In this document: one piece after another, positions 30,361 through 38,478 of the stretch
Numbering within the stretch: the first letter of the stretch is position 1
How the letters are laid out: each line of letters opens with the position of its first letter
The notes under the pieces: generated by a model
What the model was told of the DNA's origin: nothing
Databases searched by the model: none
The model's input: the letters and a program-made list of their open reading frames with translations, nothing else
Source of the DNA: an uncultured Pelagibacteraceae bacterium
GTDB lineage: Bacteria; Pseudomonadota; Alphaproteobacteria; Pelagibacterales; Pelagibacteraceae
Length of the DNA: 64,000 nucleotides
NCBI GenBank assembly: GCA_902605645.1
Contig: CACLDE010000002.1
Location: forward strand, 62,001 to 126,000
Direction of reading: 5' to 3'
Translations under genes and position numbers: made by a program

Positions 30361-30417
30361 ATGAGTGGCTTTGAGATTTTCTTAGTCGTATTTGTTATTT
30401 ACGCAATAACTTCTTAA
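30361..30417 (+). CDS. 18-aa membrane peptide with perfect Shine-Dalgarno
   Basis: The ORF encodes MSGFEIFLVVFVIYAITS, essentially one short hydrophobic helix. AAAGGAGG at 30349-30356, an exact anti-SD complement and one of the two best ribosome-binding sites seen in this window, lies 4 nt before the ATG. It follows tRNA-Ser on the same strand and precedes a methyltransferase gene. Tiny hydrophobic subunits of this size exist in respiratory and transport complexes, but no such partner is adjacent and no family is recognised. Confidence 0.6.
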   Translation: MSGFEIFLVVFVIYAITS

Positions 30418-30459
30418 TATAAAATTGCGCTATTAGTCCCTTTAAACTAAATTCATCGT

Positions 30460-31197
30460 ATGGGCATAGATGAAATATTAAAAAAAATAAAGTTTCAAAT
30501 AAATCCAAATGATGATTATAGAAAAGCATATGTATTTAGATTTAAAAAGGGTCTTTATAAACTATTTAGTTTAGATAAAAAATTTACTTTTGATAACTGC
30601 ATTTTAGATCAAGAAGTTGAAAATATCATTTTAAAGAATGCATTGTTAAATATAGACAGTATGTCCACTTATGCGATAGGCCATCTAGTGAACCAAATTT
30701 GTGTGCGCCTATCTAAACATCAAACATATTTAAATATTGGTTGTTGGAAAGGATTTACATTAATTTCTGGAATGATAGGCACATCCTGCAAAGTAATTGG
30801 CGTAGACAATTTTTCACAATTTAATAGTCCAAAAGAAGAATTTTTTTCGAATTTTAAAAAGTATCAGAATAAAGAAAAACATTTTTTTTACGATGAAGAT
30901 TATAAAGTTTTTTTCAAGAATTTTGAAAAGAGAAATGAGTTGGTAAATTTTTATTACTACGACGGTGAACACTCTTATAAAAATCAATACGAAAATCTTA
31001 AAATAGCAGATAATTTTTTAGACAAAGGATCGATAGTTTTAATAGATGACATTAATTTTCCTGAAGTAGAAAATGGCACTAAGGATTTTTTAAATAAAAC
31101 AAAATCAGAATATAAAGTCTTAAAAGAAATTAAAACAGCTAATAATCATTGTCATCCTAGTTTTTGGAACGGGATAATGATCTTAGAAAAGAAATGA
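30460..31197 (+). CDS. Class I SAM-dependent methyltransferase (Methyltransf_24-like)
   Basis: The 245 residues contain a SAM-binding Rossmann core: YLNIGCWKGFTLISGM (motif I, with Gly-Cys-Trp-Lys-Gly), VIGVDNFSQF (acidic end of strand 2), VNFYYYDGEHSYKNQYENL and GSIVLIDDINFPEVENGTKDF. The YYDGEHSY and DDIN segments are typical of Methyltransf_24/TylF-like enzymes, often sugar or small-molecule O-methyltransferases. With the acyltransferase and glycosyltransferase upstream it may modify a surface glycan; this is inference from position. Confidence 0.75.
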   Translation: MGIDEILKKIKFQINPNDDYRKAYVFRFKKGLYKLFSLDKKFTFDNCILDQEVENIILKNALLNIDSMSTYAIGHLVNQICVRLSKHQTYLNIGCWKGFTLISGMIGTSCKVIGVDNFSQFNSPKEEFFSNFKKYQNKEKHFFYDEDYKVFFKNFEKRNELVNFYYYDGEHSYKNQYENLKIADNFLDKGSIVLIDDINFPEVENGTKDFLNKTKSEYKVLKEIKTANNHCHPSFWNGIMILEKK

Positions 31198-31264
31198 TAA
31201 ATTATCCACATACAACCAAAAAGAGTCTTAAGGCAAAAGTCAGAATCATATAAATTACAATTAT

Positions 31265-31295
31265 GGGCAGCCGAGGGAGACTGAGGCTGCCTTTA
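31265..31295. terminator. GC-rich hairpin between convergent genes
   Basis: GGCAGCC (31266-31272) and GGCTGCC (31285-31291) form a 7-bp stem around a 12-nt loop, followed on the plus strand by TTTATC. The stem is strikingly GC-rich for this genome. It lies between the convergent methyltransferase and NlpC/P60 genes, where it could terminate transcription from one or both sides. The T-run is short, so its efficiency as an intrinsic terminator is uncertain. Confidence 0.55.
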
Positions 31296-31299
31296 TCAT

Positions 31300-32040
31300 T
31301 TAGGGTCTTTTAATTCCAATCACTTTTAAATTTGCTGTATGCTTTATTTTTTGAATAGTTTGGTTGATTCCCATAATAACTGTTTTTTTCATGGGTCCGT
31401 AAGCATGAATTAGTTTTTTATTTGATACAACTACTGCAACGTGACCTTTCCAAAAAATAAGATCGTTTTTTTTAATTTTTTTTAATTTAATATTTTTTCT
31501 AAAATATTTTACTTGATCTTTGGCATCTCTTGGACAATATTTTCTGTTAAAATTTAAAAAAACCTGAACCAGGGCAGAGCAGTCAATTCCTTTAAAAGAT
31601 TTACCTCCCCATTTATATTTTATATTTTTAAAAATACTAATCTTATTAAAAATATTTTTATCTTTATATGAAAGTGGTTTTACATCTTTTGAACTTATCC
31701 AACCCTTTTCAAACTTGATAAAATTTGCTTTTTTATCTAAAATTTTTATTTTTGAGCCAAAAGTTAACTCGCTGATCTCATTCCGTTTGTTTGGAAATTT
31801 ATAAACTTTTGCTTTTAAAATCCCAATTTTATGAGATGGTTTGAGGTACTGAGAAAAGTTTTTATTAATTACATAGCCTTTATAATTGTCTTCTTTAATT
31901 TTTACTTTAAGCCATTTTTTAGTTTTCTTTGTAAGTGAAAAACTATCTCCATAAAGCATTTGTGTTACTATTTTAGACTTACTAGATGGGTTTTTGTACA
32001 GGTTAATAATCGAAAAGTTATTTGTTAAGTATTTAGTCAT
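31300..32040 (-). CDS. NlpC/P60 peptidase with SH3b domains
   Basis: The 246 residues contain two SH3-like segments in the N-terminal half (ITLKYKN-type spacing ending KWLKVKIKEDNYKGYV, and FEKGWISSKDV) and a C-terminal NlpC/P60 papain-like domain with catalytic Cys in GIDCSALVQ, His in GHVAVVV and a third polar residue at LIHAYGP. Enzymes of this layout cleave gamma-D-Glu-diamino acid bonds in murein peptides. No signal peptide is seen, which favours a cytoplasmic recycling role. It overlaps the AmpG-like gene by 8 bp. Confidence 0.87.
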   Translation of the reverse strand: MTKYLTNNFSIINLYKNPSSKSKIVTQMLYGDSFSLTKKTKKWLKVKIKEDNYKGYVINKNFSQYLKPSHKIGILKAKVYKFPNKRNEISELTFGSKIKILDKKANFIKFEKGWISSKDVKPLSYKDKNIFNKISIFKNIKYKWGGKSFKGIDCSALVQVFLNFNRKYCPRDAKDQVKYFRKNIKLKKIKKNDLIFWKGHVAVVVSNKKLIHAYGPMKKTVIMGINQTIQKIKHTANLKVIGIKRP

Positions 32041-33406
32041 TTAATTTAAGTTTATCTTTAATCATATAAAGAAAGATAAGAGAGGGTATCACCATTATCG
32101 CAGTGATCACAAAGAAAATACCCCAGTCCCCATTTAACCAATCAACTAATGCACCAGATGATGAAGCCAAAGTTGTTCTTCCGGCTGTACCGATGGAGGC
32201 AAGAAGGGCGTATTGAGTTGCAGTGTAAGTTCTATCTACAAGCATTGAAATGAAAGCAACAAAAGCAACTGTTGCAAATGCTGCCGCCATGTCATCAAAT
32301 ATAACTGCAATAGCAAATAACAACTCAGATTTTCCTGACCATGCTAACATAGAAAATAATAAATTAGTTAAAGCCATCAAAATTCCTGATACAAACATCG
32401 CCTTGATAACACCAGAGCGAATTGCGAACAGCCCTCCAAGAAGGGTGAAAATTACTGTTGTAATCCATCCGAGTCCCTTTGAATAAATAGCAATATCAGT
32501 TTTTGTAAATCCAATTTCTTTATAAAAAATTACTGACATTCTGCCTAAAAAGGCCTCACCAATTTTAAAAAGAAAGACAAAACCTAGAATTGCTATTGCA
32601 ATATTAAAACCATTTTTAGTGAAAAAACTAATTACGGGTCCGACTACAGTTCCAGTTAACCATGCAAAGATTTTTGTCATAATATTTGATGAACCCATTT
32701 TATCTTCGATCATTTTATCATTTTGTTGCTGGCTTTTTGCCCTATCATTTGATTGTGTTTCATTAACAAACATAAGACAGATGTTGCAAAAGATAATGAT
32801 TATTCCCAAAACTAAGAAAGTTATTTGCCAATAGTTTGAAAACCCAGCTTGTTGAAAGAATTCAGCTGAGTTAAGAGCCACCACACCACCTAACTTATAT
32901 CCTGTCCACCAACCAACTACAGCCATCGCTGCACCAGCTTGCATTGACTTGCCTTCGTGCTCACCAATTTGTTCAATTCTTAAAGCATCTACAGTTATAT
33001 CTTGAGTTGCTGATGCAATTGCAATTATAAGACCTATGCTAATTACCATTGTTAAATTTGCCGTCGGATTTAATAAGCTCCAACTTACCAAGCTTATTAA
33101 TATTATGGTTTGCATAACAATAATCCATCCACGTCTATGACCTACTTTTTTTGTTAACCAAGGAATTCTTATTCTGTCTATGATTGGTGCCCAAAGATAA
33201 TTAAAAGCATATACGGCGAATATCAAACCTGCCCAACCTATAGTGCTTCTACTTAAACCGTCTTCTTTTAACCAAAGACTCAGACTGCTTCCAATAATAA
33301 CCCAAGGGAAGCCACTTATTGCACCTAGCAATAAAATTTTGATCATCCTTTTATCAAAATAAACAGAGAAAGTTTCTGACAAAGTTTGTTTTTTATATAT
33401 TTCCAT
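32033..33406 (-). CDS. AmpG-like MFS transporter
   Basis: This 457-residue membrane protein has about twelve helices. The AmpG-family start (ILLLGAISGFPWVIIGSSLSLWLKEDGLSRSTIGWAG) and the loop YLWAPIIDRIRIPWL with GHRRGWIIVMQ are clear. AmpG imports anhydromuropeptides for cell-wall recycling, while other family members carry other solutes. Its 8-bp overlap with an NlpC/P60 peptidase gene supports a muropeptide substrate. Three bp separate it from trkH upstream. Confidence 0.85.
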   Translation of the reverse strand: MEIYKKQTLSETFSVYFDKRMIKILLLGAISGFPWVIIGSSLSLWLKEDGLSRSTIGWAGLIFAVYAFNYLWAPIIDRIRIPWLTKKVGHRRGWIIVMQTIILISLVSWSLLNPTANLTMVISIGLIIAIASATQDITVDALRIEQIGEHEGKSMQAGAAMAVVGWWTGYKLGGVVALNSAEFFQQAGFSNYWQITFLVLGIIIIFCNICLMFVNETQSNDRAKSQQQNDKMIEDKMGSSNIMTKIFAWLTGTVVGPVISFFTKNGFNIAIAILGFVFLFKIGEAFLGRMSVIFYKEIGFTKTDIAIYSKGLGWITTVIFTLLGGLFAIRSGVIKAMFVSGILMALTNLLFSMLAWSGKSELLFAIAVIFDDMAAAFATVAFVAFISMLVDRTYTATQYALLASIGTAGRTTLASSSGALVDWLNGDWGIFFVITAIMVIPSLIFLYMIKDKLKLND

Positions 33407-33409
33407 AAT

Positions 33410-34858
33410 TTAATTTCTCCAGAATGACGGAAAAAATAAAACTAAAATAGCAAATAATTCTAATCTACCTAATAACATTCCAAATGATAGAATCCATTTT
33501 GAAACATCGGGAATATTTTTATAATTACCATCTGGACCTATCATTTCCCCTAAACCTGGCCCCACATTTGAAATTGCACTTGCTGCCCCGGAAATAGCTG
33601 TTAAAAAATCTAGACCTGTTAATGACAACATTAATGCTAAAATTAAAAAAATTAATAAAAAGGAAAAAATAAAAGTTATTACAGATTTCATAAAATCGTC
33701 TGAAATTTTTTGATTATTATATTTTACTATAATCACACTATTAGGTGAAATAAGTTTTTGGATTTGGTTTTTTAAAAAAACTAGTAGCATTTGAAGTCTG
33801 AATATTTTTATTCCACAAGCAGTTGATCCAGCACATCCCCCTATAAACATTAAAAACAAAAAGAATATTAACGAAAATTTCCCCCATAAACCAAAATCGT
33901 CAGTTACATAACCCGTACCTGATAAAATAGATATAACATTAAAAAAAGAAATTCTGAAATTATCTATTATTGATGTTTCGTCACTTATTATAAAAAGATA
34001 AACAAACATAATTAAAATTGAAAAACACAAAATACTTATTAAGCCTTTAATTTGAATATCGTGTAAAAAAATTTTTCTGTTTCCTTTAATAAATTTAAGA
34101 TAGGTAATAAAAGGGATACTTCCTAAAATTATAAAAACACTTGCCACTATTTCTATGTTAGAATTTTTGAAAAATCCAATTGACTCATTGTGAGTAGAAA
34201 AACCTCCTGTAGCAAGCGTTGTCATAGAGTGGGCTATGCTGTCAAAAATTGACATCCCAAAAAACCAATAAAAAAAGGCACACAGTGAAGTTAAAACTAA
34301 ATAAGTTAATATAAGTATTGTGGCCACTTCTAAAGTCCTTGGCAGAATCTTTTCTGTAGAAAGCGGTCCCTCCATTTTAAAAAGTTGCATTCCACCAACT
34401 TTTAATAAAGGAAGAATTGTAATTGCCATTACTATTATTCCAATTCCTCCTAGCCACTGCATAATAGCTCTCCACAATAAAATACTTTTTGGTGTGTCAT
34501 CTAAATTAGTGATCACAGTTGCTCCAGTCGTCGTTATACCTGACATACTTTCAAAAAATGCTTCACTTATTGAAAATGATATTGGCGATAGTAAAAAAGG
34601 CAAGCATCCAAATGTTGCGATAAGGAACCAAGCTAGTGCTGAAAATAAAAAAGTTTGTTGCAAGTTGAGTTTAAATTGTTTTTCTAAATTCGAAAGAATA
34701 AACAAAATACCTATAAAAATAGTGATAAATGAGGCACCTATAAAACTGTGGCTATTTTCCATCTGAATAACTTGCACAGCATAAGGAATAAGCATAGACG
34801 ATCCTAGAATAGTAAGCAAAACACCTATTAAGAAAAAAACTGTTTTATTTGATGACAT
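33410..34858 (-). CDS. trkH: Trk-type potassium uptake protein TrkH
   Basis: TrkH is the K+-translocating subunit of the Trk system. The 482 residues contain repeated pore-loop signatures, including SGITTTGATVITNLD, MTTLATGGFSTHN, LSGTGYVTDDFG and ISNVGPGLGEMIGP, each after a pore helix. The regulatory TrkA subunit is not adjacent and is presumably elsewhere. It is the first gene of a three-gene minus-strand run with the AmpG-like and NlpC/P60 genes, and is divergent from lysK. Confidence 0.94.
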   Translation of the reverse strand: MSSNKTVFFLIGVLLTILGSSMLIPYAVQVIQMENSHSFIGASFITIFIGILFILSNLEKQFKLNLQQTFLFSALAWFLIATFGCLPFLLSPISFSISEAFFESMSGITTTGATVITNLDDTPKSILLWRAIMQWLGGIGIIVMAITILPLLKVGGMQLFKMEGPLSTEKILPRTLEVATILILTYLVLTSLCAFFYWFFGMSIFDSIAHSMTTLATGGFSTHNESIGFFKNSNIEIVASVFIILGSIPFITYLKFIKGNRKIFLHDIQIKGLISILCFSILIMFVYLFIISDETSIIDNFRISFFNVISILSGTGYVTDDFGLWGKFSLIFFLFLMFIGGCAGSTACGIKIFRLQMLLVFLKNQIQKLISPNSVIIVKYNNQKISDDFMKSVITFIFSFLLIFLILALMLSLTGLDFLTAISGAASAISNVGPGLGEMIGPDGNYKNIPDVSKWILSFGMLLGRLELFAILVLFFPSFWRN

Positions 34859-34949
34859 TAAATTGAGATTATTTAAATACTAAAAAAATTCAACTGTATT
34901 TAATAAATTAAAACTGTATTTTATAAAGAAAATTTTATAAACCTCTATT

Positions 34950-36512
34950 ATGCTTAATAATAATGTGATTCAATCTGCTTCTGCCTGGCCTTTTGTAGAA
35001 ATAAGAAAATTACTAAGAGATAGAAAAGCCTTAATAAGAGCAAAAAAAAAGATTATTTTTCAGACAGGTTATGGGCCGAGTGGCCTACCACATATTGGGA
35101 CTTTCGGCGAAGTATCTCGAACAACGATGATGATAAATGCCTTACGTCATATTGAAAAAATTGGTACTGAATTAATTACTTTTTCTGATGATATGGATGG
35201 TTTGAGAAAAGTGCCAGAAAATATTCCAAACAATGAAATTTTAAAAAAAAATATTGGAAAACCCCTTACGGCTATACCAGATCCTTTTGGAAAGTTTAAA
35301 AGTTTTGCTGAGCATAATAATGAGATGTTACAACAATTTTTAAAAAAATTTAATTTCGAATTTTCTTTTAAAAGCTCTACTCAAAATTACAAGGATGGTA
35401 CTTTTAATGAGTCTCTTAAAAGAGTGGCGGAAAAGTACGAAGAAATAATGGACATTATTTTACCAACACTTAGATCTGAAAGAAGAAAGACTTATAGTCC
35501 ATTTTTACCATTGTGCCCAGATACTGGTAAAGTTTTAGAAATTCCAATATTAAATTTAGATAAAAAAACAGGCAAAATAACTTTCAATAATAAAGGTAGA
35601 AAAATCGAAACAAGTATTTTTGACGGAAATTGTAAATTACAATGGAAAGTTGATTGGGCAATGCGGTGGTTTACTTTTGACGTAGATTTTGAAATGTTCG
35701 GAAAAGATCTAACTGAAAGTGCAATACTATCAAGCAAAGTTTGTAAAATTTTAGGAAAAACACCACCTAATGGCTTTGCTTACGAACTTTTCTTAGATGA
35801 AAAGGGAGAAAAAATTTCAAAATCTAAAGGAAACGGTATAACTATAGAAGAGTGGTTAAATTACGCTTCTCCTGAAAGCCTCTCACTATATATGTATCAA
35901 AATCCTAAAAGAGCAAAAAAGCTTTATTCAGAAGTTGTCCCGAAAGCTGTTGATGAATATTTATCATTCATAGAAAAGTTTCCAGAACAAAAAGAACAAG
36001 ATCAATTATCAAATCCTGTTTGGCACGTTCATAACGGAAAGCCACCTAAAGAAAGTATAGTAATGTCTTTTTCCATGCTTTTAAACCTAGTGGGCTCAAG
36101 TAATACAGATGATAAAAAAACATTATGGAAATTTATCAATAGGTTTCACAAAAATGTGAAACCAGAAAGCAATCCAATATTAGACAAACTTACAGGGCAC
36201 GCCATAAAATTTTTCAAAGATAAATTAAAACCAAATAAGATTTATAAAAAACCTAACGAACAAGAAAAAAAAGCATTATTAAATCTTGCAATTAAAATTG
36301 AAAAAATTAATGAAGATATGCCACCAGAGGAGATCCAAACAATTGTATACTCCGTAGGCAAAGAAAATGGATATGAAAAAAACCTTAGAGAATGGTTTAA
36401 ATTAATTTATCAAGTTTTATTTGGTGATATAGATGGACCAAGAATGGGATTTTTTGTCAGCTTTTTTGGTGTGAAAGAAACTGTAAAACTGATAGAAAAT
36501 AAAATTAATTAA
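34950..36512 (+). CDS. lysK: Lysyl-tRNA synthetase, class I
   Basis: The 520 residues form a class I (Rossmann) LysRS rather than the more common class II enzyme. The HIGH-equivalent is in TGYGPSGLPHIGTFGEV, the KMSKS-equivalent is KISKSKGNG at ~285, and the C-terminus is an alpha-helical anticodon-binding cage. Class I LysRS is normal in archaea, spirochaetes and most alphaproteobacteria, so it supports the taxonomic call. It is directly followed by pyrD with no gap. Confidence 0.95.
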   Translation: MLNNNVIQSASAWPFVEIRKLLRDRKALIRAKKKIIFQTGYGPSGLPHIGTFGEVSRTTMMINALRHIEKIGTELITFSDDMDGLRKVPENIPNNEILKKNIGKPLTAIPDPFGKFKSFAEHNNEMLQQFLKKFNFEFSFKSSTQNYKDGTFNESLKRVAEKYEEIMDIILPTLRSERRKTYSPFLPLCPDTGKVLEIPILNLDKKTGKITFNNKGRKIETSIFDGNCKLQWKVDWAMRWFTFDVDFEMFGKDLTESAILSSKVCKILGKTPPNGFAYELFLDEKGEKISKSKGNGITIEEWLNYASPESLSLYMYQNPKRAKKLYSEVVPKAVDEYLSFIEKFPEQKEQDQLSNPVWHVHNGKPPKESIVMSFSMLLNLVGSSNTDDKKTLWKFINRFHKNVKPESNPILDKLTGHAIKFFKDKLKPNKIYKKPNEQEKKALLNLAIKIEKINEDMPPEEIQTIVYSVGKENGYEKNLREWFKLIYQVLFGDIDGPRMGFFVSFFGVKETVKLIENKIN

Positions 36513-37559
36513 ATGTTTTCAATACTAAAGCCATTTATTTTTAAAATAGATCCGGAAATGGCTCATGATTTAGCTATCAAATCTTTAAAGTACAACTTTT
36601 TGCCAGAAGAAATATTTAAAGTAGAAAATGAGTCAATCCTGGAGACGAAAATATTTGGTCAAAAAATTAAAAACCCAATCGGCCTAGCTGCTGGATTTGA
36701 CAAAAGCGCAGAAGTTTATAATCCATTGTTCAAATTTGGCTTTGGATTTATTGAAGTAGGAACAGTCACACCAAAAAAACAATTCGGCAATCCAAAACCC
36801 CGAGTTTTTAGACTTGAAAATGACCATGCACTAATTAACAGACTGGGTTTTAATAATGATGGTTTAGAAAAAGTTGCTAAAAGACTTCAGAAAAATTCCC
36901 CAACCGACTTTTTAGGTGTAAATGTTGGTCCAAATAAAGATAGCAAAAATAAAATTGATGATTATTTAAAATGTATTAAAGAAATTTACAATTATGCAGA
37001 TTACATTACTATAAATATTTCTTCACCAAATACTCCTGGTTTGAGAGACTTTCATGACAAAAATTCTTTGCATCAGCTCTTGAAAATAGTCACTGAATTT
37101 ACAAAAAAAAATAAAATACAAAAACCTCTAATGCTAAAAATTTCTCCCGATCTAGCAAATAGTGACATAGGAAATGTTATTGAGTTGTTAAAAAAATTTA
37201 ACATTAATGGTGTCATAATTTCGAACACAACAGATAAGAATAGAGAAAATTTGACAGGAAAATTTAAGAGTGAATTTGGAGGTTTATCTGGAGAGCCATT
37301 AGCCAAAATATCAAATGATTTAATAAAAAAATTTTATAAAGAAATTAAAGGTGAAATAACAATTATCGGAGTTGGGGGCATAAATTCAGGTATGACTGCC
37401 TATGAAAAATTAAAATCAGGTGCTAGCTTGTTACAATTATACACGGGTATGGTTTATGAGGGACCAGGAATAGTAAAAAAGATTAAAACTGAATTAGTAG
37501 ATATATTGGAAAAAGAAAAAATTAAAAATATAAATGATATTGTTGGCACTGGTTCATAA
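36513..37559 (+). CDS. pyrD: Dihydroorotate dehydrogenase (quinone), class 2
   Basis: PyrD oxidises dihydroorotate to orotate in pyrimidine synthesis and passes electrons to quinone. The 348 residues include the N-terminal membrane-associating helices, NPIGLAAGFDKSAEV, the catalytic serine region NISSPNTPGLRDFHDK and the FMN phosphate loop GVGGINSG. A Ser base and N-terminal extension define class 2. It begins right after the lysK TAA. Confidence 0.96.
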   Translation: MFSILKPFIFKIDPEMAHDLAIKSLKYNFLPEEIFKVENESILETKIFGQKIKNPIGLAAGFDKSAEVYNPLFKFGFGFIEVGTVTPKKQFGNPKPRVFRLENDHALINRLGFNNDGLEKVAKRLQKNSPTDFLGVNVGPNKDSKNKIDDYLKCIKEIYNYADYITINISSPNTPGLRDFHDKNSLHQLLKIVTEFTKKNKIQKPLMLKISPDLANSDIGNVIELLKKFNINGVIISNTTDKNRENLTGKFKSEFGGLSGEPLAKISNDLIKKFYKEIKGEITIIGVGGINSGMTAYEKLKSGASLLQLYTGMVYEGPGIVKKIKTELVDILEKEKIKNINDIVGTGS

Positions 37560-37566
37560 TTAACTC

Positions 37567-37595
37567 TTGACCAAATTAAAGCTTACAACTATACC
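37567..37595 (+). promoter_or_regulatory. Candidate sigma-70 promoter for rpmB
   Basis: TTGACC (37567-37572) and TATACC (37590-37595) are spaced by 17 bp in the 46-bp gap between pyrD and rpmB. Transcription is predicted near 37602, about 4 nt before the ATG, so the mRNA would be leaderless or nearly so. Predicted from sequence only. Confidence 0.5.
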
Positions 37596-37605
37596 TTACA
37601 TTAAT

Positions 37606-37884
37606 ATGACAAAAAAATGTGAATTAACTGGAGTTTTACCTTTAAAAGGACATAACGTTAGTCACGCTAATAACAAAACTAAAAGACGTTTCTTACCAAA
37701 TCTTAAAAAAATTTCTTTTAAAAGCGACATTCTTAAGAGAAATATCAGACTTAATGTAAGTAATGCAGCCCTTAGAACAGTTGATTTTAAAGGAGGCCTA
37801 GATAAATTTTTAAAAACGGCTAGAAAAAAAAATTTATCAAAAAGAGTTCAGAAATTGAAGTTTTCAATCTCTTCACAAAAGTAG
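37606..37884 (+). CDS. rpmB: 50S ribosomal protein L28
   Basis: About 92 residues matching L28, with MTKKCELTGVLPLKGHNVSH and the conserved NKTKRRFLPNLK segment. ATG 37606 is chosen because it gives the family start; an in-frame TTG at 37567 lies within the -35 element and would add 13 unlikely residues. The usual partner rpmG is not adjacent. Confidence 0.95.
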   Translation: MTKKCELTGVLPLKGHNVSHANNKTKRRFLPNLKKISFKSDILKRNIRLNVSNAALRTVDFKGGLDKFLKTARKKNLSKRVQKLKFSISSQK

Positions 37885-37889
37885 TTAAA

Positions 37890-38474
37890 ATGCTGGCAAA
37901 CTCAAAAAGAAAATTATTTTTTGTATTATCTTTTTTCATGGGATTTATAGTTATCGCATCTAATTATCTCGTGCAATTTCCTGTAAAATTTTACGAATTA
38001 GAAAATTTACTTACTTATGGAGCTTTTAGTTACCCAATTACCTTTTTAATTACAGATTTAGCGAACAGATCTTTTGGAAAAAGAACTGCCAGATATGTTG
38101 TTCTTATTGGTTTTTTTATAGGAATAATTTTAACATTTTTTGTTTCAACGAATTTCAGTGACATAATATCTGTTAGAATTGCTATAGGTTCAGCCACAGC
38201 ATTTATAATAGCTCAAAATTTAGATGTAAGTATATTTGATTTATTAAGAAAGAAATCATGGTATGTGGCTCCATTAACTTCCTCAATTTTGGGTTCAATT
38301 ATTGATACTTTCTTATTTTTCTCAATAGCATTTTACAATACCGGCATCCCTTGGGTTACTCTAGCTCTAGGCGATCTTGCAGTAAAACTATTCGTTGCAT
38401 TAATAATGTTAATACCCTTCAGATTATTTATAAATAAAATTAATAATTTCACAGATTTAAAAATTAAAATTTAA
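37890..38474 (+). CDS. yhhQ: Queuosine-precursor transporter (YhhQ/VUT family)
   Basis: This 194-residue protein has about six membrane helices. The VUT/YhhQ signature is visible in NYLVQFPVKF...LTYGAFSYPITFLITDLANRSFGKRTAR and in the C-terminal half SILGSIIDTFLFFSIAF. Members import preQ0 or preQ1 for queuosine tRNA modification, which suits an organism salvaging precursors. It starts 5 bp after rpmB and is convergent with cobT. Confidence 0.88.
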   Translation: MLANSKRKLFFVLSFFMGFIVIASNYLVQFPVKFYELENLLTYGAFSYPITFLITDLANRSFGKRTARYVVLIGFFIGIILTFFVSTNFSDIISVRIAIGSATAFIIAQNLDVSIFDLLRKKSWYVAPLTSSILGSIIDTFLFFSIAFYNTGIPWVTLALGDLAVKLFVALIMLIPFRLFINKINNFTDLKIKI

Positions 38475-38478
38475 GTTA

